In this document: positions 8,103-16,469 of the stretch, piece after piece
Layout of the letters: every line of letters starts with the position of its first letter
How positions within the stretch are numbered: position 1 is the first letter of the stretch
NCBI GenBank assembly: GCA_964557545.1
Contig: CAZLAK010000008.1
Location: 1 to 64,000, forward strand
Direction: 5' to 3'
Length of the DNA: 64,000 nucleotides
Origin: CAZLAK01 sp964557545
GTDB lineage: Bacteria > Bacillota > Desulfotomaculia > Desulfotomaculales > Pelotomaculaceae
Notes under the pieces: model-generated
Seen by the model: only the letters and a program-made list of their open reading frames with translations
What the model was told of the DNA's origin: nothing
The model's database searches: none
Program-made: the position numbers and the translations under genes

Positions 8103-11100
8103 TCAGCGGCGCCCGGCCAGATAGCCTTTAATAAACACGGCTACCACCCCCAAGGCTGCCAGAACCGCGGCGGCAGCCACCGCCCTGCGGCCGGGTGAAG
8201 ACCCCTGTTTTTCCTTCTTTACTTCTACCTCGTAGCCCCGGAAGGCGGTTTTGGCGGGTTGTTCGCCCTCACCCGGCCCGCCGCCTTCCTGCAAGGCCGC
8301 TTCCCCTGCCCCCTGTTCGTGCTGTTCTGCTGCCGGTTTTTCCGGCTCTTCGCCCGGCCGCTTAATTCGCTCATTGCCTTCCGTTGCTTCTTGCCCAGGT
8401 GTTCCCGGCGGCGTTACCGGCGGAGCGGCTTCTTCCGGCAAGGGAGCGCCTGGCGGCTGGGCGGCTGGTTTTGGTGCAGCTGTTTCTTGTGGCCGCTGGA
8501 CTGTCCGCCCAGTGCCGGAGCTTGAGGCGGGCACAGGCTGGCCTGGCGGCACACTGCTCGGCGGTTCAACCATGTCCACGAGTGCTTTTTTGGTCGCCTC
8601 TTCAAAGGCCTGTCTAAAACTGTTCCAGGTATCCCTGTCTACGGCCGTGTAATTGGCTATCCATTCGTTAAATACCAGGTTGGCGCAGGTGTGGTGGCAG
8701 CAGACCACGCCGTACTGTGCTGCGCTCTGGATATAGGCGCCGGACAGTTTTTGCAGAGTTTCCGGGTCGGTGTGCCACATATCCCGGCGGGCGGCCTCCA
8801 GTGCCCAGCCGGCAATGGCCTGGAGGTGGTAGGGATTTAACTGAGCCCTGATGTTATCATCAAAAACAAAGGTATTTACTACCTGCTGCCAGGCCCAGTC
8901 GCTAACCCCGCCCAAGGTGGCGGCCACCCCGAACAGGTTGGCAATGTGGTCGCTGATGGCCCGGGAACCGGCAAAGCCTTCTTTTAGCATGCCCTCGATC
9001 CACTTGGGGTTTAATACCCTGGTCTTAAGCTCGGCTCCCACAAACTCACTGAAAGACTCGACCTTTACTTTAGAGGAGTCGGCGGCGTGGCGCGTGTTGA
9101 CGATGTAGGCGCTCACCGCCCGGCCGGATTCTGCCTCGGCCGCCATTTTCAGCCCGCCCAGGTACTGGTAAACATCGTCGTTGTCCAGCACACCGTATAG
9201 GGAATCCCGCACCTGGGTTACCGCTTCTACCGTGGAAAGCATTTGTCTAAAAGCCTCCAGCGCCTGCTCGCCGTAAATGTTTTTACCGTAAATGTAAGAC
9301 ATGCGCGCCTGGTAAGTGTCTATCAAATCCTGGGCGTCGTTCCAGACACTCGTGGCCTTGACCATGTCCGAAACTCCGGTGCCGTAGGTCCCCGGCGGCT
9401 CGCCGAAGATCCTGGCTGCGGCCAACTCAGCTGCCTTGCCAGGGCTCATTCCGGCCTCTGTCAGCCTGGCCGCCACATCTTCACAGTGCTTTTTCACCAG
9501 GTTGCTCTGCGGATTTTCGTCCAATTGGGCAACTAGCCGAAAAGCGTCGTCTAAAAGGGATACGGTGTAGGCAAAGGTGTCCCGGAAAAGACCGGAAATA
9601 GTAACCAGAACGTCGATCCGCGGCCGCGGCCGCCCTTTTTTGTCCACTAACTCTTCTAAGGGGGTAACTTTAACTTTTGTCACCCGGCCGCTGGCGTCGT
9701 AAACGGGTTCTACGCCGATCAGCCGGAAAATAAGACCGACTGTTTCGCCTTGCGTGCACATGGTTTCAATGGCCCAGAGCACCACTCCCACTGTCTCGGG
9801 GTAGCGGCCGTTTTCGTCGCAGTACCTGGTCAGCAGCTGGTCGGCGGCCTCACGCCCGATCTTCCAGGCCGCCATGTCCGGGACTTTGCGCGGGTCAAAG
9901 GACACGAAGTTGCGGCCCGTAGGCAAGGCGTCGGGAAAGCGCACCGGGTCGCGGCCCGGCCCCGGCTCGATAAACTCCCCGGCCAGCGCCCTTATGAGGT
10001 TTCTTATTTCATTTGTGGTTAAAAGCAGGTTCTCTCTAATCTGCCCGCTTGAGCCCGCGCGCGCCGCGTAATCGTAGTTCACTATTGAACTGACCATTTG
10101 GTCCAATAGTTCCCCTTGAGGCGGCTGCCCAAAGGTGTGCAGCCCGTAGGGCATCAGCTCTGCCGCCAGTTCTTCCAAATACTCGTGGAGTAAAGAGATA
10201 ACGCGGGAAAAGTCTTCGCTGAAAAGGTCTATGCCCAGGTCGCGGTCGATGCCGCTGGCCGCTGCTTTTTCCAATATCAACTCTTTTAGCCTAGCCGCCC
10301 GCTCCTGATTGCCGCTGTCCAGCGCTTCCCTGTACTCAGAAACAAGCTGGTTTAATTCTTCCAGTTCGCCGTAAAGGCCGGGCTGAACTACGGTCGGGAT
10401 GAGGTGGTCGATAATGACGGCGTAGCCGCGGCGCTTGGCCTGTGTCCCCTCGCCGGGGTTGTTCACGATATAGGGGTAGATGTCGGGCAGGTTGCCGATT
10501 AAAACATCCGGCCAGTCATCACCGCCCAGGCCGGCGCTCCGGCCCGGCAGCCACTCCAGGGTGCCGTGGGTGCCCAGGTGAACCACCGCGTCCGCCTTCC
10601 AGCCATTTTGCAGCCACAGGTAAAAGGCAATGTACTGGTGGGGAGGCGGCAAAACGCCCGAGTGGATCCTCCTGACGATATCCTCCTCGCTGCCGTCACA
10701 CCAGCCGCGCAGGGGTTGCGGCCCGATGAAGATGTTCCCCAGAAATGCCCCCGGTACAACCAGTTCCCCGCTGTAAACCATGATATCGCCGGGAGGCGGC
10801 CCCCACTCTTTCTCGACCTGGTCGCGCAACTTTTGGGGCAACTCCCTGTACCACGACAAGTAATCACACAAAGGAACAGTCAAAACGCCGGCTTTAACCA
10901 GGGCTTCCAGTTCTCCCGGCGCCCAGGTGCCTATGTTCCTGCCCTTTTTCATGATTAGTTCGCTTATGGCACCGGCGCTCAAGTCGTCACCTTCCACCTT
11001 GTACCCCTCTTCTTTTAAAGCCTGCAATACTTTGGACAGGCTTTCAAAGAGGTTTAAGTAAGAAGCTCCGATATCGTCTTTGCCCCCGTAGTGGTTGTAG

Positions 11101-12908
11101 TAAATAATGGCTACACGTTTGCTGGCATTGTCCTTCTTCCTCAAGCTGGCCCAGCTTATGGCCCGTCCCGCCAGCCGGGCAATGCGGTCGTCTAGAGGGA
11201 CTCTCTTGGTAACCTGGGTTCCAGTGTCTGTGTCAGTATAAACAACCCTGCTGCCCCCCATGAACACCGGCTCGATCCTGCCGTCCAGTTCGGGGTAAGC
11301 TACCGACCAGTACACTTCGGCGGCAATACCGGCCGGGCTGTTCTCCCAGTCGTCCAGGCTGGTGTAAGCGTACACGGGAGCCATTACCGGCACGTTTAAC
11401 TTTTTAAACAGCTCAATCCCGGCCTCGGGCTGGCCGTAAATGAAGTTAAACCCGACTGACGCCGTGATCAAAAGGTCAATTGCGCTCTGGCTACCCCGCA
11501 TAAAAAACTGTTCCACGGCTTTTTTGCGGTCGCTGTCGCTGTAAACCAGTATAACATTGTAACCCCCCGCTTCCAGTGACGAAAGCAGGGCTTCCTGCAT
11601 GGCGGTATCGGCGTTGTTGAGGTCGTAGTTGGTGGCGATGATCCCCACCCACGGCGCCCCTTCCTTTAGCTTCCCGCTCAGGCCGTGCCAGGCCAGGTAG
11701 TTGCGCAGAGAGGTGAATGTGCCGGGGAGCACGCCGCCGCCCTTTTCCGCAGCGCCGTAGACTGCGCCGTAAACAGACTGGTAGAGCGGGTCAAAATCCG
11801 GCTCTTTGTCATCCGGCGGGAGCAAAGGATAAAGAGCCTCGTAAACAGCTTGGGCAACTGTGCCTACGTACTGCCCCAAGCTGGGCGCAAGACCCGTATG
11901 CCAGGCATCGTGCAAAGCTTTGTAGGCAGTATCTACGGCTGCGCCCAGGCCAGCATTTTCGCCCTGGGCCGCGCTGGCGTAAACGGCGTCCTTTACCGTG
12001 GCCAAGACCGTATCCAGGCTGCAGCCTTTGGCAATTGTCTCGTAAACCAGAGCATAAAGGGGGCTGGCGCCAGTGGCGGATACGTCGTACTGCCCCTCTT
12101 TGTAAACGGCATCCCAGACCGCCTCGTGGATGGATTCAACCAACGCCGTGCGGGCTGTATCCTGGCCGGAAGCATAAACGGCGTCGTAAACGGCCCGGTG
12201 TACAGTGCTGACGGCAAGTCCGGCGGTAACGCCATCCGAAAAACCCGAAACAACAGCATAAACACAGTTGTACACTGTTTCTACGTCCGGCTTGGGCACC
12301 AAACCCCCAACCGCCTCCGGGTGGTAAATAACCCGGCCGGCAAGCACAACCGGCGCCAGATCTCCTCCGTAAGCCAGGCCGCCGTATCGGGAGAGCAAGT
12401 ACAGCAACATGCGCCGCATGTTCTCGGGACCGCTGTTGTTTATATACGCCTGCAAAGCGGCATCCTCGCCGCTGCCCACCCTGGCATCAGCGATGTCGCA
12501 GCCGCAAGACAAAACCGCACACGTCCAACCTCCCGGCATGGCATCCAATATTGACTTTACGGCCGGCAGGTGATTCCCGCCGATCATCTGGAGCAAAAAA
12601 ACGTCGGCGTCCATAAGCTGCCCTTTGATCTCTTCTACTTTTTCCGGCACGTTAAGACTTTCCGAACCGTAAAGCCTTAACTGCACATCCCAGCCTTCTT
12701 TTTTCAGCTGGTTATAGGCATCGATTATATTGGCAAAAAGGCTGTTGCTGCCGGCCACCATCACCAGCTTAGGCTTTGCGCCGCTCCCGGCGCCGGCCGG
12801 CGGCGGGCACAAAAAGGCCAGCACCAGAAGTCCAAGCACCATTACCGGCGCCAAAAACGCTTTGGCCAGTTTTTGCCAGAATAGCGGTCTGCTCCCTCTT
12901 TTATTCAT
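8103..12908 (-). CDS. Exported, membrane-anchored CobN/magnesium-chelatase-H-like protein with internal AVY repeats
   Basis: Large CobN/BchH-family protein of about 1,600 residues; CobN is normally the cytoplasmic metal-binding subunit of an ATP-driven cobaltochelatase. Core signatures are present: HLGTHGTLEWLPGRSAGLG near 780, GYAVIIDHLIP, ETMCTQGETVGLIFRLIG, RPRIDVLVTISGLFRDTF and GGVSDWAWQQVVNTFVFDD. Unusual parts are an N-terminal signal or anchor (hydrophobic ~20-40, then a PAGAGS-like site), degenerate AVYxAVYxxG repeats near 205-395, a Pro/Ala/Glu-rich linker near 1445-1570 and a C-terminal transmembrane helix ending GRR. The catalytic body is therefore predicted outside the membrane. 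No CobS/CobT or ChlI/ChlD partner is nearby. ATG 12908 has AGGGGC upstream; the longer TTG start (12932) is less likely. Last gene of the cobalamin operon. Confidence is high for the family and low for the function. Confidence 0.85.
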   Translation of the reverse strand: MNKRGSRPLFWQKLAKAFLAPVMVLGLLVLAFLCPPPAGAGSGAKPKLVMVAGSNSLFANIIDAYNQLKKEGWDVQLRLYGSESLNVPEKVEEIKGQLMDADVFLLQMIGGNHLPAVKSILDAMPGGWTCAVLSCGCDIADARVGSGEDAALQAYINNSGPENMRRMLLYLLSRYGGLAYGGDLAPVVLAGRVIYHPEAVGGLVPKPDVETVYNCVYAVVSGFSDGVTAGLAVSTVHRAVYDAVYASGQDTARTALVESIHEAVWDAVYKEGQYDVSATGASPLYALVYETIAKGCSLDTVLATVKDAVYASAAQGENAGLGAAVDTAYKALHDAWHTGLAPSLGQYVGTVAQAVYEALYPLLPPDDKEPDFDPLYQSVYGAVYGAAEKGGGVLPGTFTSLRNYLAWHGLSGKLKEGAPWVGIIATNYDLNNADTAMQEALLSSLEAGGYNVILVYSDSDRKKAVEQFFMRGSQSAIDLLITASVGFNFIYGQPEAGIELFKKLNVPVMAPVYAYTSLDDWENSPAGIAAEVYWSVAYPELDGRIEPVFMGGSRVVYTDTDTGTQVTKRVPLDDRIARLAGRAISWASLRKKDNASKRVAIIYYNHYGGKDDIGASYLNLFESLSKVLQALKEEGYKVEGDDLSAGAISELIMKKGRNIGTWAPGELEALVKAGVLTVPLCDYLSWYRELPQKLRDQVEKEWGPPPGDIMVYSGELVVPGAFLGNIFIGPQPLRGWCDGSEEDIVRRIHSGVLPPPHQYIAFYLWLQNGWKADAVVHLGTHGTLEWLPGRSAGLGGDDWPDVLIGNLPDIYPYIVNNPGEGTQAKRRGYAVIIDHLIPTVVQPGLYGELEELNQLVSEYREALDSGNQERAARLKELILEKAAASGIDRDLGIDLFSEDFSRVISLLHEYLEELAAELMPYGLHTFGQPPQGELLDQMVSSIVNYDYAARAGSSGQIRENLLLTTNEIRNLIRALAGEFIEPGPGRDPVRFPDALPTGRNFVSFDPRKVPDMAAWKIGREAADQLLTRYCDENGRYPETVGVVLWAIETMCTQGETVGLIFRLIGVEPVYDASGRVTKVKVTPLEELVDKKGRPRPRIDVLVTISGLFRDTFAYTVSLLDDAFRLVAQLDENPQSNLVKKHCEDVAARLTEAGMSPGKAAELAAARIFGEPPGTYGTGVSDMVKATSVWNDAQDLIDTYQARMSYIYGKNIYGEQALEAFRQMLSTVEAVTQVRDSLYGVLDNDDVYQYLGGLKMAAEAESGRAVSAYIVNTRHAADSSKVKVESFSEFVGAELKTRVLNPKWIEGMLKEGFAGSRAISDHIANLFGVAATLGGVSDWAWQQVVNTFVFDDNIRAQLNPYHLQAIAGWALEAARRDMWHTDPETLQKLSGAYIQSAAQYGVVCCHHTCANLVFNEWIANYTAVDRDTWNSFRQAFEEATKKALVDMVEPPSSVPPGQPVPASSSGTGRTVQRPQETAAPKPAAQPPGAPLPEEAAPPVTPPGTPGQEATEGNERIKRPGEEPEKPAAEQHEQGAGEAALQEGGGPGEGEQPAKTAFRGYEVEVKKEKQGSSPGRRAVAAAAVLAALGVVAVFIKGYLAGRR
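11730..12290 (-). repeat. Degenerate AVYxAVYxxG amino-acid repeats inside the CobN-like gene
   Basis: The encoded segment holds seven or eight units of about 22-30 residues sharing a core [VI]xxAVYxAVYxxG: NCVYAVVSG, RAVYDAVYASG, EAVWDAVYKEG, ALVYETIAKG, TVKDAVYASA, KALHDAWHTG, QAVYEALYP, QSVYGAVYGA. It lies between the N-terminal CobN-like region and the main catalytic body, and I do not recognise it in ordinary CobN. A helical, Tyr-rich solenoid or binding module is possible. Confidence 0.75.
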
Positions 12909-13260
12909 GCGGCCGCCCCTCCCCGCTTTCAATCATGATCAGCTTGCCGGTTTTGGCATCGCGGTACACAGTTCCTACTTCCTGGTAACCCGCGCCGCCG
13001 CCCTTTTCAATTTGGGGCACCTCATCGATCTCCCTGCCCTGTTCGACATCGATCACCCGCTGTATGCTCCGCAGAAGCCTCTGTTTTTCCGCCGGGTCTA
13101 CCTTGGCAAAAATAATGTTCTGCAAGTTCCAGGAAAGAACTAAAGCAACCATCAGACCGCAGGCAAAAACCAGCATGATGTCGATAAGGTTGGCAACCCC
13201 TCCCAGGGGATCACTGTCTTCTTCCCGCAGCCGCCAGCGCTTTGGGCTCCTTTGGAGCAT
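12901..13260 (-). CDS. DUF2149 family protein, ExbD/TolR-like
   Basis: A 119-residue protein with a cytoplasmic N-terminus (REEDSDPLGG), one transmembrane helix (about 22-43) and a soluble extracytoplasmic part. The helix begins ANLIDIMLVF, closely resembling the ExbD/TolR helix PxIDVMLVLL, whose Asp carries protons; Asp27 matches that position. It follows the ExbB-like gene (overlap 50 bases) and overlaps the start of the CobN-like gene by 8, so the three are translationally coupled. I infer the second subunit of a proton-driven motor. ATG 13260 has GGGAGGTGAGG just upstream; the ORF extends in frame to 13296. Confidence 0.82.
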   Translation of the reverse strand: MLQRSPKRWRLREEDSDPLGGVANLIDIMLVFACGLMVALVLSWNLQNIIFAKVDPAEKQRLLRSIQRVIDVEQGREIDEVPQIEKGGGAGYQEVGTVYRDAKTGKLIMIESGEGRPHE

Positions 13261-13903
13261 CTGCCTCACCTCCCAAAAATAGTTGCAGGAAAACATCTAA
13301 GTCGTTTAAATCCTTTTCATACCAGCGGCGCCTGACTTTAGAGATAAAAAAGGCTATCCCGCCGGCAGCAATACCTACCACGGTGGTGTCAAAAGCGATG
13401 ATCACGGCCTGGGACAGAGTTGTCAGATCGCCCCGGCCCAGGGCGGCAAGACCAGGACCTAAAGGGATCAATGTGCCCATTAAGCCCAGGATGGGCCCGA
13501 GCTTGGCAATGAGGTCGGTCTTTTCTAAGACCTTTAAAGCCCTGAACTCCTGTTCGTCCACAAACTGCCGGGCCGCCAGCTTTCTCGCCTCCGCTGCGGT
13601 GCCGGGCTTCAGCACAGCGCCGGCCAGCCGCTGGATTTCACCGGCCGGCAAGGGTAGCGCTTCTAATGCGGTCCGGCAGCTGCTCTCTGCCTGCGGGTTG
13701 ACCGTGCCGCTCCCCTCCTGCCAGATTTCTATGGGGCTGGCCAACACTCTTTTTTTGCGCCACTTCCACTCGGCCACGAAAGAACCGAGCTCTGCAAAAA
13801 CTACAAGCAAAAAGATCAAAAGCCCGGCTATACAGGGGATAAGAAAACTCTGGGCCGCCGCGTGCAGGATCCTGCCCAAAATATCGGAGCCCGGAATCAC
13901 CAA
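13211..13903 (-). CDS. MotA/TolQ/ExbB-type proton channel protein
   Basis: 230 residues with three predicted membrane helices (about 20-40, 131-150, 168-188) and a cytoplasmic segment between the first two, the ExbB/TolQ topology. The family signature KLGPILGLMGTLIPLGPGL at 135-152 and Thr-containing third helix (IIAFDTTVVGIAAGG) are present. ExbB/TolQ proteins form the ring through which protons drive ExbD/TolR. TonB-ExbBD normally powers outer-membrane transport, so its presence with a membrane-anchored CobN-like protein is unusual. The start is TTG 13903 or GTG 13900, coupled to the DUF2162 stop (TGGTGA overlap). Confidence 0.9.
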   Translation of the reverse strand: MVIPGSDILGRILHAAAQSFLIPCIAGLLIFLLVVFAELGSFVAEWKWRKKRVLASPIEIWQEGSGTVNPQAESSCRTALEALPLPAGEIQRLAGAVLKPGTAAEARKLAARQFVDEQEFRALKVLEKTDLIAKLGPILGLMGTLIPLGPGLAALGRGDLTTLSQAVIIAFDTTVVGIAAGGIAFFISKVRRRWYEKDLNDLDVFLQLFLGGEADAPKEPKALAAAGRRQ

Positions 13904-14610
13904 ACGACCTCACCCTTTCCTTTTTGTTTAAAAAATTGCCAGAAGTAACCGGACAATACAGCGCCGGCCAGTGGTAGCACTGCCAGCCCTAAAACACCAG
14001 CCGGCGGCACTTCTACTGGCTCTATAGGCAAGGTCATGGCACTGACGAAGTTGGGGATGGTAAGCGCAAAAGTTAAGGTCAACAAGCCGGTAAAAAACAA
14101 CAAACTGTTAAAGACCGATGCTGGATCCCATTTGACAGCCGAAACGACCTTTCTGGTACCTAAAGCTGCAGCAGCGGTCAGCACGGCAAATACAAGAGCT
14201 GTAACCGCGTTCAAAGCGAAAGTGTTTAAACCGGTCAGCGGCGCTGCGGTAATCACTGCCAAAGAGAGGGCAGCTACACACAGCGGGCAGGGCAAAAAGC
14301 CCAGATAACAGCCGGCGAGGCCTTTTGGTTTAACTCCCTTGGGGGCTTTAAACGAAGGCTCCCACAGGCCCAAGAAAACCAAAAACAGGGCTATACCGAC
14401 TGCGCCGGCAAAAGTGTACTTGTCCAATATTTCTACTAAGAAGTGCTGGCGGCCGGCAAAGACCGAAGTCAAAAAGAAAAATCCGCCGCCAAAGCCCAAC
14501 GCCGCAGCGACGAGGGCTCCGCTGCCAAGCCAGGAGGTGCCCAGCACAAGCCCGGTCTTTACGCTCAAAACCGTCACTGCGGCCAAAATTCCGCCGTTTA
14601 GAAGGGTCAT
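13897..14610 (-). CDS. DUF2162 family membrane protein, putative transporter
   Basis: 237 residues, very hydrophobic, with about six or seven predicted membrane helices. A motif C-x6-C-P-L-C (Cys101, 108, 111) sits at the edge of a central helix and could bind metal or be redox active. I recognise the DUF2162 family (predicted transporter), which from general knowledge occurs next to ExbB-like, DUF2149 and CobN-like genes, notably in methanogens. ATG 14610 has AAGGAGG upstream. It follows cbiC after one base and overlaps the ExbB-like gene. Metal transport is an inference. Confidence 0.8.
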   Translation of the reverse strand: MTLLNGGILAAVTVLSVKTGLVLGTSWLGSGALVAAALGFGGGFFFLTSVFAGRQHFLVEILDKYTFAGAVGIALFLVFLGLWEPSFKAPKGVKPKGLAGCYLGFLPCPLCVAALSLAVITAAPLTGLNTFALNAVTALVFAVLTAAAALGTRKVVSAVKWDPASVFNSLLFFTGLLTLTFALTIPNFVSAMTLPIEPVEVPPAGVLGLAVLPLAGAVLSGYFWQFFKQKGKGEVVW

Positions 14611-14611
14611 G

Positions 14612-15259
14612 CTACCGTCCTCCTTTTTCCCTTTCCCGGCCCCATTGGATGAGCAACGCATTGACAATACCGGCCGCAGCGGCGCTGCCGCCCTTTGTGC
14701 CGTGCAGGGTGATGTAGGGCAGGTCGAGTTCCGCCAGGGCGCGCTTTGACTCGGCCGCCCCCACAAAGCCGACCGGCGTGCCCACCACCAGCGCCGGGCG
14801 CACCGCACCCCCTTGCACCATTTCCACGAGCTCCCAAAGGGCCGTGGGGGAGTTGCCGATCACCGCCAGGCCGCCGTCAATAAGCGGGGCCAGCTTCCTT
14901 ACGGCCGCCATGGCCCGCGTGCAGCCGCTGCGGCGGGCTTCTTCCCCGACCTCCGGGTCGCCGGCGGCGCAGTGCACCGTAAGACCGTACCTGCCCGCCA
15001 GACGACTTATGCCGGCAACGACCATCTGCACGTCGGCCACTACCCTCCTGTTCCCACAAAACACCCCAAAAGCCGCCGCTGCCGCCCCCGGGTGAACTTC
15101 TACTGCGGCCGCTACTGCCGGGTCGCCGGTAGCGTGGACCACCCGCCTGACCACCTCTTTAGCCGTTTCATCCAGCGCCGACAGCCGGTCTTTAATCAAT
15201 CCGTCGATTATCTTAAAGCTCTCACTCTCAATTTCCCGCGGGGCAGTTAAAAATTTCAC
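14612..15259 (-). CDS. cbiC: Cobalt-precorrin-8 methylmutase
   Basis: Moves the C-11 methyl group to C-12 to give cobyrinic acid. Motifs typical of CbiC/CobH are present: IESESFKIID near the start, RVVHATGDP, ADVQMV (methyl migration site region), GCTRAMAAV, AVIGNSPTALWEL and LVVGTPVGFVGAAESK. The GTG start at 15259 is preceded by GGGGAGGTGG and gives 215 residues, the family norm; the ORF continues in frame upstream into cbiX without support. It overlaps cbiX by 32 bases. Confidence 0.93.
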   Translation of the reverse strand: MKFLTAPREIESESFKIIDGLIKDRLSALDETAKEVVRRVVHATGDPAVAAAVEVHPGAAAAAFGVFCGNRRVVADVQMVVAGISRLAGRYGLTVHCAAGDPEVGEEARRSGCTRAMAAVRKLAPLIDGGLAVIGNSPTALWELVEMVQGGAVRPALVVGTPVGFVGAAESKRALAELDLPYITLHGTKGGSAAAAGIVNALLIQWGREREKGGR

Positions 15260-15650
15260 AGCCGGCCACCTCCCCGATGCGCTCGGCCACGATCTCGGCC
15301 AGCCGGGGGTCGGCCCCAATACAGCGCGCCAGCCGGATATCAACTTTATCACCGTAAACACTTTTTAACTCTTCGATTTCTTCCGGGATGTCTTTTTGCA
15401 CGTGCTGGCCGCAGGTCAAAAAAACCGGCGCCACCATAATTTTTTTTGCCCCGCGGGCCACGAGCTTTTCTACCGCTTCTTTTAAGCCCGGCCGCTGGGA
15501 GCGGCGGTTTAAGTAAGCCGTTTCCACCAGCAAAGCCCCGGTTTTTTCCCGGATCATGGCGGCCAGATCCACCAAAAACTCGTTGGCCGTACCGGCTTCG
15601 CTGCTGCTCCCGTGCCCCAAAACAACGATACCCGCGCTCACTTTCACCAA
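15228..15650 (-). CDS. cbiX: Sirohydrochlorin cobaltochelatase, small single-domain CbiX
   Basis: Inserts Co2+ into sirohydrochlorin, the entry step of the anaerobic (early-cobalt) pathway. At 140 residues it is the short CbiX form, which acts as a homodimer. Metal-ligand motifs are visible: VLGHGSSS (His13) and VFLTCGQHVQKDIPEEI with a second His. No His-rich tail or C-terminal Fe-S extension is present. Because this chelatase is ATP independent, the CobN-like gene in the same operon is not needed for cobalt insertion by this route. Confidence 0.92.
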   Translation of the reverse strand: MVKVSAGIVVLGHGSSSEAGTANEFLVDLAAMIREKTGALLVETAYLNRRSQRPGLKEAVEKLVARGAKKIMVAPVFLTCGQHVQKDIPEEIEELKSVYGDKVDIRLARCIGADPRLAEIVAERIGEVAGCEIFNCPAGN

Positions 15651-15656
15651 TCCTCC

Positions 15657-16469
15657 TTATTGCTGTGGAAAAAGTTTTGCCAGCAAACCCGCCAGTTCTT
15701 CTAAGCTGCCCGCGACAAGTCCTCCTTCACCGGTTTCGTCCGGCGGCCTGGCCACCACTACCACCGGTATGCTCAGGTCCAAAGCCGCCCGCACTTTCTC
15801 CGCCGTTCCTCCCGCCGGCCCGCTGTCTTTGGTTACCACCACTGAAGCTTTATAGTGCAGGAAGAGTTCACGGTTAAAGCCGTAACCAACCGGCCCCCAA
15901 ACGGCCACGATGTCCTTAGGGGAGAGACCGGCGGCCAAACAGGCCTCAACGGCTTCCGGCACCGGCAGCACGCGCGCCACCACCCTCCTGCCCGCCTTTT
16001 GGGCTTCGGCCGCGAAAATACCCACCGTGTTGCTCCCCGTGGTCAAAAAAATAGTCTCCCCGCACTTGCTCATAGCACAGGCCATCTCTGCCGCCCGGGC
16101 ATAATCCGGGCACCAGTGGACGAGCGGGCTTGAGGGGAGGTCAGCCGGCGGCCGGTGGTAGCGGATGTACACCGCACCAGTTTTACGGCAGGCATGCCGG
16201 GCCGCGGCAGAGGCTGCGGCGGCATAAGGGTGGGTAGCGTCCACTACTGCCGCCACCCCCCTCGCCAAAATCAGCTCCGCCATATCTTCCGCGTTTAATC
16301 TGGCGCAGACCACTTCCCCCTGCTCTTCCCCGGCCCTCCCGCCGGCTGCCCCAGATAAAACACCCTCCCCGTAAGGCGTCGCCACGGTGGCCAGCACGGA
16401 GTAGCCCCTTTGGCGGCAAAAGGAGTAAACCTCCCTCCCTTCAGAAGTCCCCGCCATAACCAGGATCAC
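15657..16469 (-). CDS. cbiJ: Cobalt-precorrin-6A reductase
   Basis: NAD(P)H-dependent reduction of cobalt-precorrin-6A to 6B. Starts MILVMAGTSEGREVYSFC (nucleotide-binding first strand, GTSEGR hallmark of CbiJ/CobK), with VVDATHPYAAAAS near 95, TTGSNTVGIF and VVTKDSGPAGGTAEKV towards the C-terminus. The 270-residue length is typical. It overlaps cbiH by four bases (ATGA-type) and is followed after six bases by cbiX. Confidence 0.94.
   Translation of the reverse strand: MILVMAGTSEGREVYSFCRQRGYSVLATVATPYGEGVLSGAAGGRAGEEQGEVVCARLNAEDMAELILARGVAAVVDATHPYAAAASAAARHACRKTGAVYIRYHRPPADLPSSPLVHWCPDYARAAEMACAMSKCGETIFLTTGSNTVGIFAAEAQKAGRRVVARVLPVPEAVEACLAAGLSPKDIVAVWGPVGYGFNRELFLHYKASVVVTKDSGPAGGTAEKVRAALDLSIPVVVVARPPDETGEGGLVAGSLEELAGLLAKLFPQQ

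Noticed and set aside
11685..12554. 289-codon plus-strand reading frame inside the CobN-like gene
   Set aside because: It is antisense to a gene with clear domain structure, has no recognisable domain and mirrors high-GC codon bias.
14612..14837. Long N-terminal extension of the DUF2162 reading frame (open to 14808)
   Set aside because: The extra 66 residues are Arg/Trp-rich and lie inside cbiC; ATG 14610 has a strong AAGGAGG site and begins the membrane protein.
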